Part shown: piece after piece, positions 9,395 to 19,275 of the stretch
Layout: each line of letters begins with the position of its first letter
Numbering within the stretch: position 1 is the first letter of the stretch
Source: Cudoniella acicularis
Taxonomy: Eukaryota > Ascomycota > Leotiomycetes > Helotiales > Helotiaceae
Direction of reading: 5' to 3'
Length of the DNA stretch: 20,387 nucleotides
NCBI GenBank assembly: GCA_013054445.1
Contig: JAAMPI010001068.1
Coordinates: forward strand, 1 to 20,387
The notes under the pieces: generated by a model
The model's input: only the letters and a program-made list of their open reading frames with translations
The model's database searches: none
Told to the model about the DNA's origin: nothing
Position numbers and translations under genes: made by a program

Positions 9395-10862
9395 ATGCTA
9401 TCTAGTATGAATCACGAGGGAAAAGAAGAATGTTCTGGCTTGTCAAAACGAGGGGAGTCGAATGTCGCCACATTCCTCCCAAATGTCAAGGGCATCGTAG
9501 CTGAGCGAGACAGCCAATTCAGGGATAACATCGACTTGTCCACTTCAGACAACTGCCTTATTCGACCCGAAATTATGGAACTCTGCAGAGCATCGTTTGA
9601 AAGTACTCTCAGTGAAAAGGTAATTCACCTAGAATAAAACTATATTCTTTGGAAAATAACCCACAGGCTGACATAACCGGGAGCAGCACTTCTCCTACGC
9701 CCAGGGGATCACAGGCGACCCGGACTGCCTTGAAGCTTTTGCCACGTTTTTCAATACCTATTTCAATCCCTGCATCCCGGTCAAATCATCCCATTGTATA
9801 ACAGCCACAGGAGCTGCGAGCTGCATGGATGCTTTACTGTTCAATATTTGTGATCCTGGGGATGGAATTTTGCTACCAGCTCCATATTGGAGTAAGATTT
9901 CTTGGAAGCCTCCATCGGATAGTGGCATTTGCTGATCATCTTCTTACTCCAGAGGGAATTGACTTTACCTTTAAGCTTCGCTGTTCTGTGACGCCCATTG
10001 CTGTCCATGTTGCCGACATTTCTTCAACACTTACAGATGCCCTGCTGATAGCACTTGAAAATGCCTTCACCAGCGCGACCTGTCCAGTAAAGGGTGTGAT
10101 GCTTTGCAACCCCCATAATCCTCTCGGTCAATGTTACCCAAAGTCTGTTCTAGAGGGCTGCGTCAGATTCTGTCACATGCATAAGATACATCTCATTTCC
10201 GACGAAATCTATGCGATGACATCATTCCCATCGGAGGATTTGCCCAGTCCCGTGCCATTCACTTCGATGTTGTCGATAGATGTAGGCAGTCTGAGCTGCG
10301 ATCTATTACTTATTCACACAATCTGGAGCACTAGCAAAGATTTCGGGCAGAATGGAGTTCGAATGGTATGCATTCATTGACATTACTTCTTCTACAGCAC
10401 TGACACTACTTCTTTGAATAGGGATGTACAGTGACACAAGCAAACCAAGAACTAGCAATGGCCCATGGTCTTTCGGCCATCAATCTGACCTCATCCTTGT
10501 CAGCCGTGTTTGTCACGACTCTTCTCACGTCCCAAAAACTTCCCTTTCTGTTAGAGCTCAACTCGCAACGGTTAGCTATCGCCTATAAATTATTAACATC
10601 TTTCTTCAAGCGGAACAATATTCCTTACATTCCCTGTAATGCCGGCTTGTACGTCTTTGCTAAAGTCGCTCCAAATTCAGAAACGTGGGAGGGTGAGGCA
10701 ACAATTATCCAGAAGTTTAAGGATGAAGGTGTTTTGGTTGCTGCAGGTCGTGGATACCATGTACCCGATTCCGAAAAGGGTTGGGCCCGAATAGGCTTCA
10801 CGCTGGAAACTGGGAGACTCGAGGAGGCCATCAAACGCATGCAGCGGGCATTGGATAACTAG
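9395..10862 (+). CDS. ACC-synthase-like class I PLP enzyme, GliI type (C-S lyase/aminotransferase)
   Basis: Introns at 9620-9686, 9892-9952 and 10366-10421 give 427 residues, the normal length for the family. The start is ATG 9395, with a second in-frame ATG at 9407. For the first intron the acceptor GAG at 9683 would add one Gln and is equally in frame. The fold type I aminotransferase signature is present: HFSYAQGITGD near the N-terminus, TATGAASCMDAL, the NPHNPLG motif (about residues 196-202), DEIYA (227-231), and SKDFG with the PLP-binding Lys at about residue 272. These match the ACC-synthase-like subgroup that includes GliI. In gliotoxin biosynthesis that enzyme cleaves the C-S bonds of the dicysteinylglycine-derived adduct. 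The assignment to that reaction is inferred from the neighbouring GST and NRPS. No key residue seems lost, so this gene looks functional. Confidence 0.85.
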
Positions 10863-11045
10863 GACAACATCATCCTTGGCCGGAGAGCGGACTCTGTTAT
10901 CGAAGGAATAAAATCCGGCGTGGGTTTGTCAATGGAACTTTCGTTACATTCCAATTTGAAGATAATTTCATCCATTTTACTCTTATTCAAGTTCAGAACG
11001 AATCGGTTCTAAATATCTTCCAAGTGCCCTTTCGTAACCAGAGGG
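10863..11045. terminator. Shared 3' spacer of convergent PLP-enzyme and MFS genes
   Basis: The 183 bp between two convergent stop codons must hold both transcript ends. No clear hairpin was found, and fungal 3' processing signals are too loose to place by eye. Confidence 0.35.
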
Positions 11046-12818
11046 TCAATCAAAGGAACGCTGTGGATTCTCTAAATCTTCTCGCTTTTCCAACACCACC
11101 CCAAGTAATATCAGTATAGCGGAAGTAATTACTATCAGAGCAGCGCCGAAAAACACTTTGTTCCCCGGCCACAAAGTTTGCGACCCTCCCAGGACAATAG
11201 GAGCCAGAATACTGCCCAAGATTTCCATCGTAGTCAGTGCCGCCATTGCACGAGACGCGTCGGAATGACGAAACATGGTCACGAAGTGGGACTTGATGAA
11301 CGACGGAGTTGCCAAGCCAAGAGCGGCGAGACTAGCGCCTAGATAAATGTGCCACGGCTTTGTGGCCATGGCGATGAGTCCCAGAGACGCTGCTTGTATA
11401 AGAAGTGAGAAGATTGCGAGTCCTGCATTCAAAAGGCTTCTCCTTTCTTTTGGACTAGAATGGCATTGCTGGGCGCTTCTACGCGAATGTAGATGTCTGG
11501 AAATGAGTGGCGCAACGAATAATGCGACAAAAAGATATGCCGCTGCTACGGAGTGTGCCAGTGACAGAATATTGCCGTTCTGCCTGCTTGTAAATCCAAA
11601 AAGGAGTGTTGTGTGGACTAGAATAGCGGCAAATATATATGACCTAGTAAGTTTGAAGTTAGCGTTGCCTGGAATCAGAATTTAAAATATCTCAAGGACT
11701 TGCAGGAGATTTATATTAGAGAATACGTATTGATTTGAGAAGCGGCAAAACTACATACTGCATCACATTGTATAAAAGCAGAGAAAGACCGAATGTCAAA
11801 GTGATCGGTCGTTCATAGAATGGCCTTAGCGGTGAGCATATAGCTTTCAGGAATTCCCGGAGGGAGTTGGCCTGTTTTGGGCTTAATTGTGACTCGGTCT
11901 CTTCTGCTTGGATTGGCAGCTCCACCTTTGCCTGAGGGGGGAAAGTTAAAGCTCGGCTAGGGATTAAGAGGACATAAACGATGGTAAAAGCAAAAATTCC
12001 GGAGGCCATAATAAAGCTGGTTTGGAAATTTTCAAACAGCCCTGCCAGTGAGGGGCTCAGGGCAATACCAATCATGTATAATGCAAGAGAAGATCCAATG
12101 AGACGGCCAGTCTGAGTCTTTTTGGAAGTTTGAACATATATTGTGTTGAGGTTGAAATGGAGTAGATTGTCTGAGGCTAGGCCTTCGAACACTCTGCTCG
12201 AGAGCGCAACCACAATGCTTCGCAGGTATACTTGAAAGAGTCAGCCGCCATTCTGACCAGAGAGTGGAATGCGAGGTACTAACTCCCAGATGCAAGTGCG
12301 ACAACACTCATCGATCGACATAAAAGCCATAGCAAAATATTTAATTTGTGATTTCTTTTCGAGAGCGTCCCGATGGCTCCAAGCACAAGAAGACTACAAA
12401 TGTTGGCAATGCCAGTTGCTAAAGCAATCACGCCAGCATACAAGTTCCTCTCCGAGGCTTTGCATTCAGTTGGAACCTCGCAGAGAAGGAACGCGAAGGC
12501 GAACATACTTGTTGCTGCTGTAGCTGCCATTGCCAATGCACCTGCGAGATTTTAAATTAGCTTTACCTGAACATCAGGTTTGAATTCCTAGTAGCTCTTG
12601 AGATGTTCCAAATTATAGATTCTGTGTGCAGAAATGAACAACATACTGAGCAAAGCGAGGGGCAATACCGCAAATGCAGAGCATTGGTTGGCACCCGCAA
12701 AGGCAAGTACATTTTCCCGATCCGTGACTGGTACAGTCTGGGCGGAAGGGAAAAGTGTGTGATCCTGATCATCCAGTAGACTGGTTGTCTCAGCTAGTGG
12801 CCCATCATGGTCGCTCAT
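11046..12818 (-). CDS. MFS transporter, probably 12 helices
   Basis: The model starts at ATG 12818 and ends at 11046, with introns at 12542-12646, 12231-12283 and 11669-11726, giving 518 residues. Each intron was chosen because it restores frame across a hydrophobic segment. The N-terminal region of about 50 residues is acidic and contains ETTSLL, an exact [DE]xxxL[LI] acidic dileucine motif like those used for endosome/vacuole sorting. Two hydrophobic halves follow, separated by a long polar loop (about residues 225-280). A GTLSKRNHK loop after helix 2 resembles MFS motif A. The size and layout fit a 12-helix drug- or folate-like MFS protein rather than the 14-helix DHA2 type of GliA. In this context it most likely moves or stores the cluster product. 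It is divergently transcribed from the NRPS across 948 bp. Confidence 0.85.
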
Positions 12819-12962
12819 TGTCACGCTCACAATACAATCAGTAAAATGGGGGAAATGGGTTGTTTGGCGATCGCATAGTTCTACTAGACCTCACCCTACA
12901 GTCCGAGACTATTTTTCCCTGTTCCATCCCCTCGGAGCGCATGAACTTGAGGCTTAGTATCA

Positions 12963-12973
12963 CCGGTTACCGG
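12963..12973. promoter_or_regulatory. Candidate zinc-cluster regulator site CGG-N3-CCG
   Basis: The sequence CCGGTTACCGG is an 11-base palindrome about 145 bp upstream of the MFS start. Inverted CGG half-sites with a 3-base gap are a known Zn2Cys6 binding layout, and the reported GliZ consensus is TCGGN3CCGA. No regulator gene is in the window, so the factor is unknown. Confidence 0.45.
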
Positions 12974-13005
12974 ACACTAGTCAAGTCCCAGAACTAATTT
13001 GAAAT

Positions 13006-13209
13006 ATGCTGAAAACGGGAGACGAGATTGTCCTTCGCCTCCTTTATTTTCGGACACTCGGGGTCACCATCTGGAACTCGCGAGACCGGGTTGTCGGCCC
13101 CCGGGGTGCTTCGGCGTTGCCCCTCAGCATGCGTTGGTTAATAAACTTTCAGGGTAAGATTGACCGCCGTCAGCGACCGCTCTCATTTGCTCGCTTAGGA
13201 AAGGGGTAA
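13006..13209 (+). pseudogene. Likely remnant of an NRPS adenylation domain (first A domain)
   Basis: This 67-codon open frame resembles the C-terminal part of an adenylation domain. It opens with LKTGDE, like core A7 (YKTGD). It then shows RDRVVGPRG, like the A8 segment RxDxQVKxRG, 21 residues later (17 in the intact A domain of this window). It ends with GKIDRR, a match to core A10, in the right order. The distance from the A8-like to the A10-like motif is only about 20 residues where about 100 are expected, so most of the subdomain is missing. The rest of the domain (A1-A6) is absent. It lies directly upstream of an NRPS that begins at the T domain which should follow such a domain. Chance similarity is possible because only short motifs match. 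Confidence 0.4.
13094..13104. promoter_or_regulatory. Candidate zinc-cluster regulator site CGG-N3-CCG
   Basis: TCGGCCCCCGG matches TCGG-N3-CCG, the GliZ-like half-site arrangement apart from the last base. It lies within the adenylation-domain remnant, about 660 bp before the NRPS start. The local GC-rich composition makes a chance match more likely than at the other two sites. Confidence 0.35.
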
Positions 13210-13474
13210 GAGGACAAGATGGCCGGTTTCTGTGGAGAAGAATCAGCAAACTTACGTTGCAAATCAATGAGTTAAAACTACTAGACAAAAAGCATTCAAT
13301 AATTAATATGCAAATAAAAGTAGGAAAAGTAAGCTGCGAATGTTGCTCCGCTATAGTTTTCAACAAGATATCAAATTTGGACACGCAATCTTTTCACTAC
13401 AACGAAGCCTCTTTCTTTATGACAACTTAAGACCACGTACGTACCTAAATTTAAATTCGCCGTAAATTCAGAAG

Positions 13475-13485
13475 TCGGTTTCCGG
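13475..13485. promoter_or_regulatory. Candidate zinc-cluster regulator site CGG-N3-CCG
   Basis: TCGGTTTCCGG matches TCGG-N3-CCG about 280 bp upstream of the NRPS start codon, in otherwise AT-rich sequence. This is the best placed of the three for control of the NRPS gene. Confidence 0.45.
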
Positions 13486-13766
13486 CACCAACGCGACTGT
13501 AGCTTAGCCTGGCTGCTCCTCCGAATACTTTGGTACCGGGGTGTTCAGGCGGAAAGACTGGCACCTGGTATACCTCTTTCTAATCTAACCATCTATGATC
13601 TTTTAACAAAGATTATTCTCATCACCTGCGCAAAATATTGAGCATTTACTAAGTCAGCATACCTCATTCGTCATTTAGTTATTCCGTTTTGTTTCGCTAG
13701 TATGCTGCAAGCATATGCACAAATTTCGTCATAGCAATTTTACTTCAACCACTCTTATCCCGCACA

Positions 13767-16700
13767 ATGATTGACCACCTTCTAGGGGGGCTTTCCGTGG
13801 TGCTGGGGATCCCAATTGAAAATTTGGATTTGAAGGCTAGCTTTTTACAGCTCGGGGGGCATTCGCTGTCGGCTATTGAACTTGTATCCACGTGGAAATC
13901 CTCTGGGTTCAGCATCGAAGTCGAATCAGTTCTCAAAAGCTCCTCTATCGAGAACTTGACAAAGCTCGCTTCCCAATCCCATACTTCAGACTTTAACAAA
14001 TTCAGCATACCAAATGTACCGTTCATATCTCAGAACTATACGAAGCCGCGAGCCAACTTTTCTCGGAGAAATTCGACGCTTGAACCACATGTGAAGCCCT
14101 TAGAAAACCAGTGTCTTGTCCAGAGGACTTCCAAACGTTCATGGAGTTTGCCGACCAATAATTATCAGCGTCATTCTCGATACGTTTCCAATCCTAAGAA
14201 TGAAAGGCAAGGTAACGATCAGGGGAAAGTTGTACACAATGGTGATCGCCGTCGAAGTTCACTTGGATATCTGGGAAGGACTCCCAGTGAGGAGTACGCG
14301 ATGACCGAGATGCAACTGTCACTTATTCATGGAAGTCAGTGTTCACCCGGGACCAACATTATACGATATGTGGAGAATTATCGCACCTGCGATATTCCAG
14401 CGATCAAAGAGGCGTGGAGGGTTGTGATTGATTCCGAGCCTATCTTTTGGACAACCGTTAATGTCTGGGAAGGAGTTTGTGTTGTACCATCTCGCCGAGT
14501 GTCACCATTCAGGTGGTCGGAAGTCGCTGCGCATGATAGGGAATCTTACGAGCGGCATATCAGGATAGCGGGGCTTTCAAGTGTCGAAATCGGCTATGGA
14601 TTCCAAGCCATCACTCTCGTGTCGGAAGGAAATGACGATGGTGAAAGCGCAGTTGTTTGGCACATCCATCACGCACTAATGGATGGCTACTCGGCAACAA
14701 TCATTCTAGGCAAACTTCGAAAGGCTCTAGCAGGGGTTCAACTGGTTCAGGGACCGTCATTTGGTAGTTTATCGCATGAACTGCTAGCTTTGCAATGTCG
14801 GTCGAAGGATTTGGGACATCAATTTTGGCGACAGCAGCTGGAAAGACATCCCTCATGTGTGGGAGAACCACTCTTCCCGGCACCTGAATCTTTTCCGACA
14901 CAACAAAATGAGACCAAAGAATTTCATTTCAACGTGCCAGCAGTTCAAATCTCAAAATATGCTCAAAGCTTGTCGATTACCCCAGCTTCGCTATATTACA
15001 CCGCCTGGTGCCTTACAATTTCAATGTACACTGGCTCTCAAAATGTCGTTTTTGGCATTGTGCTTTCTGGCCGTAACCTCCCGTTTGCTAACATCAAAAG
15101 TACCGTCGGGCCTATGCTCAACACACTTCCACTTCATACATCTTTAGAAGGATCGAAAATCGCTAGCGAATATCTACGCGAAGTATTCTCTTCTGCCGTC
15201 AATTTGATGGCCTACCAATGGACAAGTCCGAGTCACGGGTTTACGCGCAAATTTACCTCAGCTATAGCTATGCAATTTGAGACTTCAGTTCCAAACACAA
15301 CACTGGTTCAACCAATCGAGGCGCCATACAGCCAAATTGTTTCTGATTTGCCACTTTACGTGACTATAGAGAATGACGGACAGATTACAATCAATTATCA
15401 TTCACATGCCTACCACGACACTAATATTCAGATGATGGGCGAAATTTTTCACACTGCTATTCTCTCGCTACTCGAACCTCACAATACGGTCGATTCATGC
15501 TTTAATGGACTACTTTCCAGTCATTCACGACAAGAACTCGAAAGTTTTGGAAATTGTGCTACCAAGGCAACAACTCGCGATTCTTGCAAAGAAGACCTCG
15601 TCACTCTATTTAAGAAAGCCGCAGTTGCAGAATCCGGACGAAATGCCCTCGAAAAGGGGTGTCATTCCCTGACATACGCTGAGCTTGACCGGCTTTCGTC
15701 CGTTCTTGCTCGACATCTTTTCGGTATCATTCAGCCACGAGAAGTTGTTTGCGTACTCGCCGATCGGTCATTTAACTGGATTATCGCTATATACGGAATC
15801 CTGAAAGCAGGCGGTGTTTATTGCCCCTTCGATGTTTCCCTTCCACCGGACCTCCAAGATTCGATGTTCGAGTCTGCTGGCGGTGCAGTATTCTTGACTC
15901 CAGCAACTGTCGATAAGACGACTCGACCTGATAGTTGCGTGTTTTGTTTTTCAGTGGAAGAATTGGTCGCTGAAACTGAAATCTGCTGGGGAGATGAGAT
16001 GACTCAACAAAGTCTCCTGTCTGCAACGATAGCATCTCGCTCACCCGCTTATCTATGTTTTACGTCCGGTTCTTCTGGAAAGCCAAAGGGGGTGCTATGT
16101 ACTCATGATAGTCTGGTGGCTTTCCAACGGGACCTAGAAGTACGACTCTTCTCCAATCCCGGGAAAAAGATCTCCCAAATCATGTCTCCTGCATTTGATG
16201 GGAGCATTCACGAAATATTTTCCGCTTTGAGCTACGGGGCAACCTTGGTCTTGCAAGCCTCTCCAAACTCTTTTGACCACCTAAAATCTGTCGACTCAGC
16301 TATTTTAACACCATCAATTGCCAAGGTCCTCGACCCCCTTGATTATCCACAACTAAGGCATTTATATCTCGTCGGTGAACCTGTATCACAAAAAATTAGC
16401 GATAGCTGGTCAGCGCACATGTCGCTATATAATATGTATGGGCCAACAGAAGCTACTTGTGGTGCAACGATCAAGAAACTAGCTCCTGGTCTTCCCGTCA
16501 CCCTTGGAAATCCAAATCCAACAACTCGAATTTACATTCTGGATCAACAACAACGACTCACACCTCGGGGTGTTATTGGAGAAATTTGTTTAGCAGGTAT
16601 TCAAATTTCGCAAGGCTATGTGGGACGTCCAGATGAGACGGCAAGGCGCTTCGTCCCCGATTCGATCTGTCCCCACTTAGATGAACGAATGTACAAGACT

Positions 16701-18659
16701 GGGGATCGCGGTTACTGGAACACTGATGGAGAACTTGTGTACATTGGGAGGGAGGATCGCCAAATCAAGCTCAGGGGTTTTCGACTGGATCTTGATGATA
16801 TTGAGACTCGGATTTTGAACAACTTTCCCGAGCTTACTGCGGTTGCCGTAACTCAGAGTCAAGACTTCTTAGTAGCCATGGTTGTGCCAAGTTCAATCAA
16901 TGTTAAAACACTCCGCTCGAGCATTGCCAAAGTCCTACCCCCTCATGGCATTCCGAGGTGCATCATGTCAAGCGATCAACTGCCAATGACTACGGCTGGT
17001 AAAGTGAACTACAAGGTTATCGCGGATACTGTTTCAATTACTGCAACAGCGAAGGAGAAAAGTAACCTTACTCCAACTGAGAAACGAGTAGCAACAGCGT
17101 GGCGGGAGGTGCTTGGTCTCGTTCCTCAGCTGGAAATCACTGCCGACTCGAATTTCTTGGACTTGGGAGGAACTTCAGTCTCCCAATTATTACTATCAAG
17201 CAATCTATCACGGGATATAGGATGCGTTATTCCACTCCGTCAAATTATTGAATCGCCGACACTCCATGATCTCGCCATTGCCATTAATTATCTCGAATCA
17301 AGCCACGCAAATGGCTCCCAACAATACGCGGTTAGGAATCAGGATCTGAGTCCGATTGAGCTAGAATGGTATAAAAAGATCCAAATCGATCGAAATTCTT
17401 CAACATTCAATGTCAGCTTTGCATGCGAGCTCGGAGAGTCTGTTCAAAAGTCGAGGCTTGAATTAGCTTGCAACCAAGTCCTCTCCCGTCATGAGATATT
17501 TCGCTGCAGGTATATGTCCAGAGCAGATCGCTTCATCTCGAGATCTTACTCAAGCTTGCCACCATCAGTTCAAAGAGCTGGCACTCTAGATATCGGGAAA
17601 GAGATTAATCATCCATTTGATTTGGGCTCGGATTACCCTTTGCGAGTTTTCATTTCTCAATATCATCTTCTCATCGTGGCCAGTCATATAATATGCGATC
17701 TCACCACTCTTCAGATTCTTCTCAGAGAGGTTACCAGCATTTACAATGGACAAATGCTAAGTCCAGTCAGGAGAAAATATCAGGAAGCATCAATTTGGAA
17801 CAACACTGCGCAAGAACGAGCACTGAGCTTTTGGAAAACATACCTGAAGGGCTACACGAAAGTACCTCTACCATGGCATGGTTTCGAGGTTACCAAGACC
17901 GCATTCCATGGTCTTTCTTCCATTCTCAAAGTTTCCCCGGAACTTTACTCTGATATGCTCAAATATTCAACGTTGAAGCAGTTCACCTTGCACCAGCTTT
18001 CCCTTGCAGCCACCACATTAGCATTGCAACATGACTGTCCAGAGCAAGATATAATTCTAGGTGCACCATATTTCAATCGCACTTCTGGGGACGATGTGGA
18101 GGTTGTCGGTCTGTTTCTAGAACCTTTGCCAATCCGTATTCGCTTCCCATCAGTAGGAGAAGATCAGCTGAGGAATGATGATTTCCTCAAGGCGGTGCAG
18201 AAATCAAGCCAGGCTGCCCTCATGAATGCTGTACCCTGGAATCGCCTTCTGCAGCACCTTGATATTGAACCCGGGTTCCCCGAACACCCACTTTTCGATG
18301 TCATGGTCACATTCCATGACCAGCGGCAGGGCCTTATTTTTGAGCTTCCAGATGTCAAACCGCTGTACACATGGACTGAAGGAGCGAAATTTAAGCTCAT
18401 GATCGAGTTTCAGGCCGTCAACGATACTACCCTCATGCTGCGGCTGGAGTACGACAATACTTGCTTTCAGCCGGAAGAGATTTCTGTGATAAAATCCCTA
18501 ATTTTGACCGCGATGGATTGTTTGGTTAATGGTGTTGATTTCATTGAGTCTAAGGAGATTTTAAGGAAGGAGAAAGCTGCTGGGACTGGCGTTACTGGTT
18601 CGAAATTGGGATTGAGAGACGCCAAGGGGTTTTTTGGCGTTCAGCTTGACAAACTATGA
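13767..18659 (+). CDS. Nonribosomal peptide synthetase, T-C-A-T-C (GliP-like, lacking first A and terminal T)
   Basis: This is a single exon of 1630 residues. T1 starts almost at the first residue, with phosphopantetheine Ser33 in LGGHSLS. C1 (about 185-600) has an intact HHALMDG (His301-Gly307). The A domain (about 620-1100) has FTSGSSGKPKG (765-775), FDGSIHE, YGPTE (from 891), YKTGD (976-980), GREDRQIKLRG and A10 GKVNYK (Lys1079). T2 has LGGTS with Ser1137. C2 (about 1185-1600) has SHIICDL (catalytic-position His1307, Asp1311) in place of HHxxxDG. The protein ends without another T domain. ETP synthetases such as GliP are A-T-C-A-T-C-T, so this one is short at both ends. The start is fixed by the first ATG after an in-frame stop at 13698. 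The product is probably a dipeptide-derived diketopiperazine. Loading of T1 would need the A domain of this protein or another acting in trans. Loss of function is also possible, though 1630 uninterrupted codons argue for selection. Confidence 0.9.
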   Translation: MIDHLLGGLSVVLGIPIENLDLKASFLQLGGHSLSAIELVSTWKSSGFSIEVESVLKSSSIENLTKLASQSHTSDFNKFSIPNVPFISQNYTKPRANFSRRNSTLEPHVKPLENQCLVQRTSKRSWSLPTNNYQRHSRYVSNPKNERQGNDQGKVVHNGDRRRSSLGYLGRTPSEEYAMTEMQLSLIHGSQCSPGTNIIRYVENYRTCDIPAIKEAWRVVIDSEPIFWTTVNVWEGVCVVPSRRVSPFRWSEVAAHDRESYERHIRIAGLSSVEIGYGFQAITLVSEGNDDGESAVVWHIHHALMDGYSATIILGKLRKALAGVQLVQGPSFGSLSHELLALQCRSKDLGHQFWRQQLERHPSCVGEPLFPAPESFPTQQNETKEFHFNVPAVQISKYAQSLSITPASLYYTAWCLTISMYTGSQNVVFGIVLSGRNLPFANIKSTVGPMLNTLPLHTSLEGSKIASEYLREVFSSAVNLMAYQWTSPSHGFTRKFTSAIAMQFETSVPNTTLVQPIEAPYSQIVSDLPLYVTIENDGQITINYHSHAYHDTNIQMMGEIFHTAILSLLEPHNTVDSCFNGLLSSHSRQELESFGNCATKATTRDSCKEDLVTLFKKAAVAESGRNALEKGCHSLTYAELDRLSSVLARHLFGIIQPREVVCVLADRSFNWIIAIYGILKAGGVYCPFDVSLPPDLQDSMFESAGGAVFLTPATVDKTTRPDSCVFCFSVEELVAETEICWGDEMTQQSLLSATIASRSPAYLCFTSGSSGKPKGVLCTHDSLVAFQRDLEVRLFSNPGKKISQIMSPAFDGSIHEIFSALSYGATLVLQASPNSFDHLKSVDSAILTPSIAKVLDPLDYPQLRHLYLVGEPVSQKISDSWSAHMSLYNMYGPTEATCGATIKKLAPGLPVTLGNPNPTTRIYILDQQQRLTPRGVIGEICLAGIQISQGYVGRPDETARRFVPDSICPHLDERMYKTGDRGYWNTDGELVYIGREDRQIKLRGFRLDLDDIETRILNNFPELTAVAVTQSQDFLVAMVVPSSINVKTLRSSIAKVLPPHGIPRCIMSSDQLPMTTAGKVNYKVIADTVSITATAKEKSNLTPTEKRVATAWREVLGLVPQLEITADSNFLDLGGTSVSQLLLSSNLSRDIGCVIPLRQIIESPTLHDLAIAINYLESSHANGSQQYAVRNQDLSPIELEWYKKIQIDRNSSTFNVSFACELGESVQKSRLELACNQVLSRHEIFRCRYMSRADRFISRSYSSLPPSVQRAGTLDIGKEINHPFDLGSDYPLRVFISQYHLLIVASHIICDLTTLQILLREVTSIYNGQMLSPVRRKYQEASIWNNTAQERALSFWKTYLKGYTKVPLPWHGFEVTKTAFHGLSSILKVSPELYSDMLKYSTLKQFTLHQLSLAATTLALQHDCPEQDIILGAPYFNRTSGDDVEVVGLFLEPLPIRIRFPSVGEDQLRNDDFLKAVQKSSQAALMNAVPWNRLLQHLDIEPGFPEHPLFDVMVTFHDQRQGLIFELPDVKPLYTWTEGAKFKLMIEFQAVNDTTLMLRLEYDNTCFQPEEISVIKSLILTAMDCLVNGVDFIESKEILRKEKAAGTGVTGSKLGLRDAKGFFGVQLDKL

Positions 18660-19275
18660 ATTTTTGTCTTTGTTTTCCTTAGATGTGCTTGTAGGCATAT
18701 TATATATGTTTAGGCCTATGGAAATGGTGTACTTATCCTAATTATGGCAAAGTTAGAGGCAAAATGCAAACAGAATGAAAAATCTGATGAAACATTTGAA
18801 CAGTATTCGAGAAAGTAGTCATTGATAATGTTATAAGACTATTAAGGAGAGCAGTCGAGAGCATTTGTTTTTACTTTAATAAAAGGTCTTTATCTAGCAT
18901 TATTGCGAGTAACTCAAGCTGAAAGTTAGCGAGTAGTACGCTAAATATTAGCGATTCATACACTAGAGCCCCTGCGCGCAACGTCGCCCGCTTCCCGTTC
19001 CCCATCCCTCTAACAAAAAAGCGATAGGGGTATGGCTTATTAAGTATATGACCTACCTAGGTAGCATATAGTAAGGTTATCAGTTTATTATTTGATGATT
19101 ATAACTTATTAGGAGCGCTTTAAATAATTTCTAGTCGGAGTTATTAATTAATAATCTTTTTAGGTCACCTAGTAATTAACGATATTTTATAGTCGGAGTT
19201 AGATATCGTACGTTATTTTGATTTCACACAGCAATTATATTGAAACCTCTAATTGCTCACCAAGTGTGCTCCGTA
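18660..19275. other. AT-rich spacer with repeat-like sequence
   Basis: These 616 bp lie between the convergent NRPS and GST genes. The first 300 bases have no feature beyond the NRPS 3' end, and no T-domain motif appears downstream of the stop. From about 18960 the sequence changes to a GC-rich patch and then TA-rich repeat-like sequence resembling a decayed transposable element. Confidence 0.5.
19132..19201 (+). repeat. Pair of 12-bp direct repeats
   Basis: TAGTCGGAGTTA occurs at 19132-19143 and again at 19190-19201, a period of 58 bases, in TA-rich sequence. It may be part of a decayed tandem or transposon repeat. Confidence 0.6.

Larger units (their letters stand above)
12819..13766. promoter_or_regulatory. 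Divergent MFS-NRPS spacer with three CGG-N3-CCG sites
   Basis: This 948-bp region separates the two start codons. It contains three CGG-N3-CCG palindromes (listed separately) and an open frame at 13006-13209 that looks like adenylation-domain debris. The right part, 13210-13700, is AT-rich without recognisable coding sequence. An in-frame stop at 13698-13700 closes the NRPS frame upstream. Confidence 0.6.

Noticed and set aside
13210..13766. Further adenylation-domain remnants between 13209 and the NRPS start
   Set aside because: I read the frames and found no A-domain or linker motif. The sequence is AT-rich with stops.
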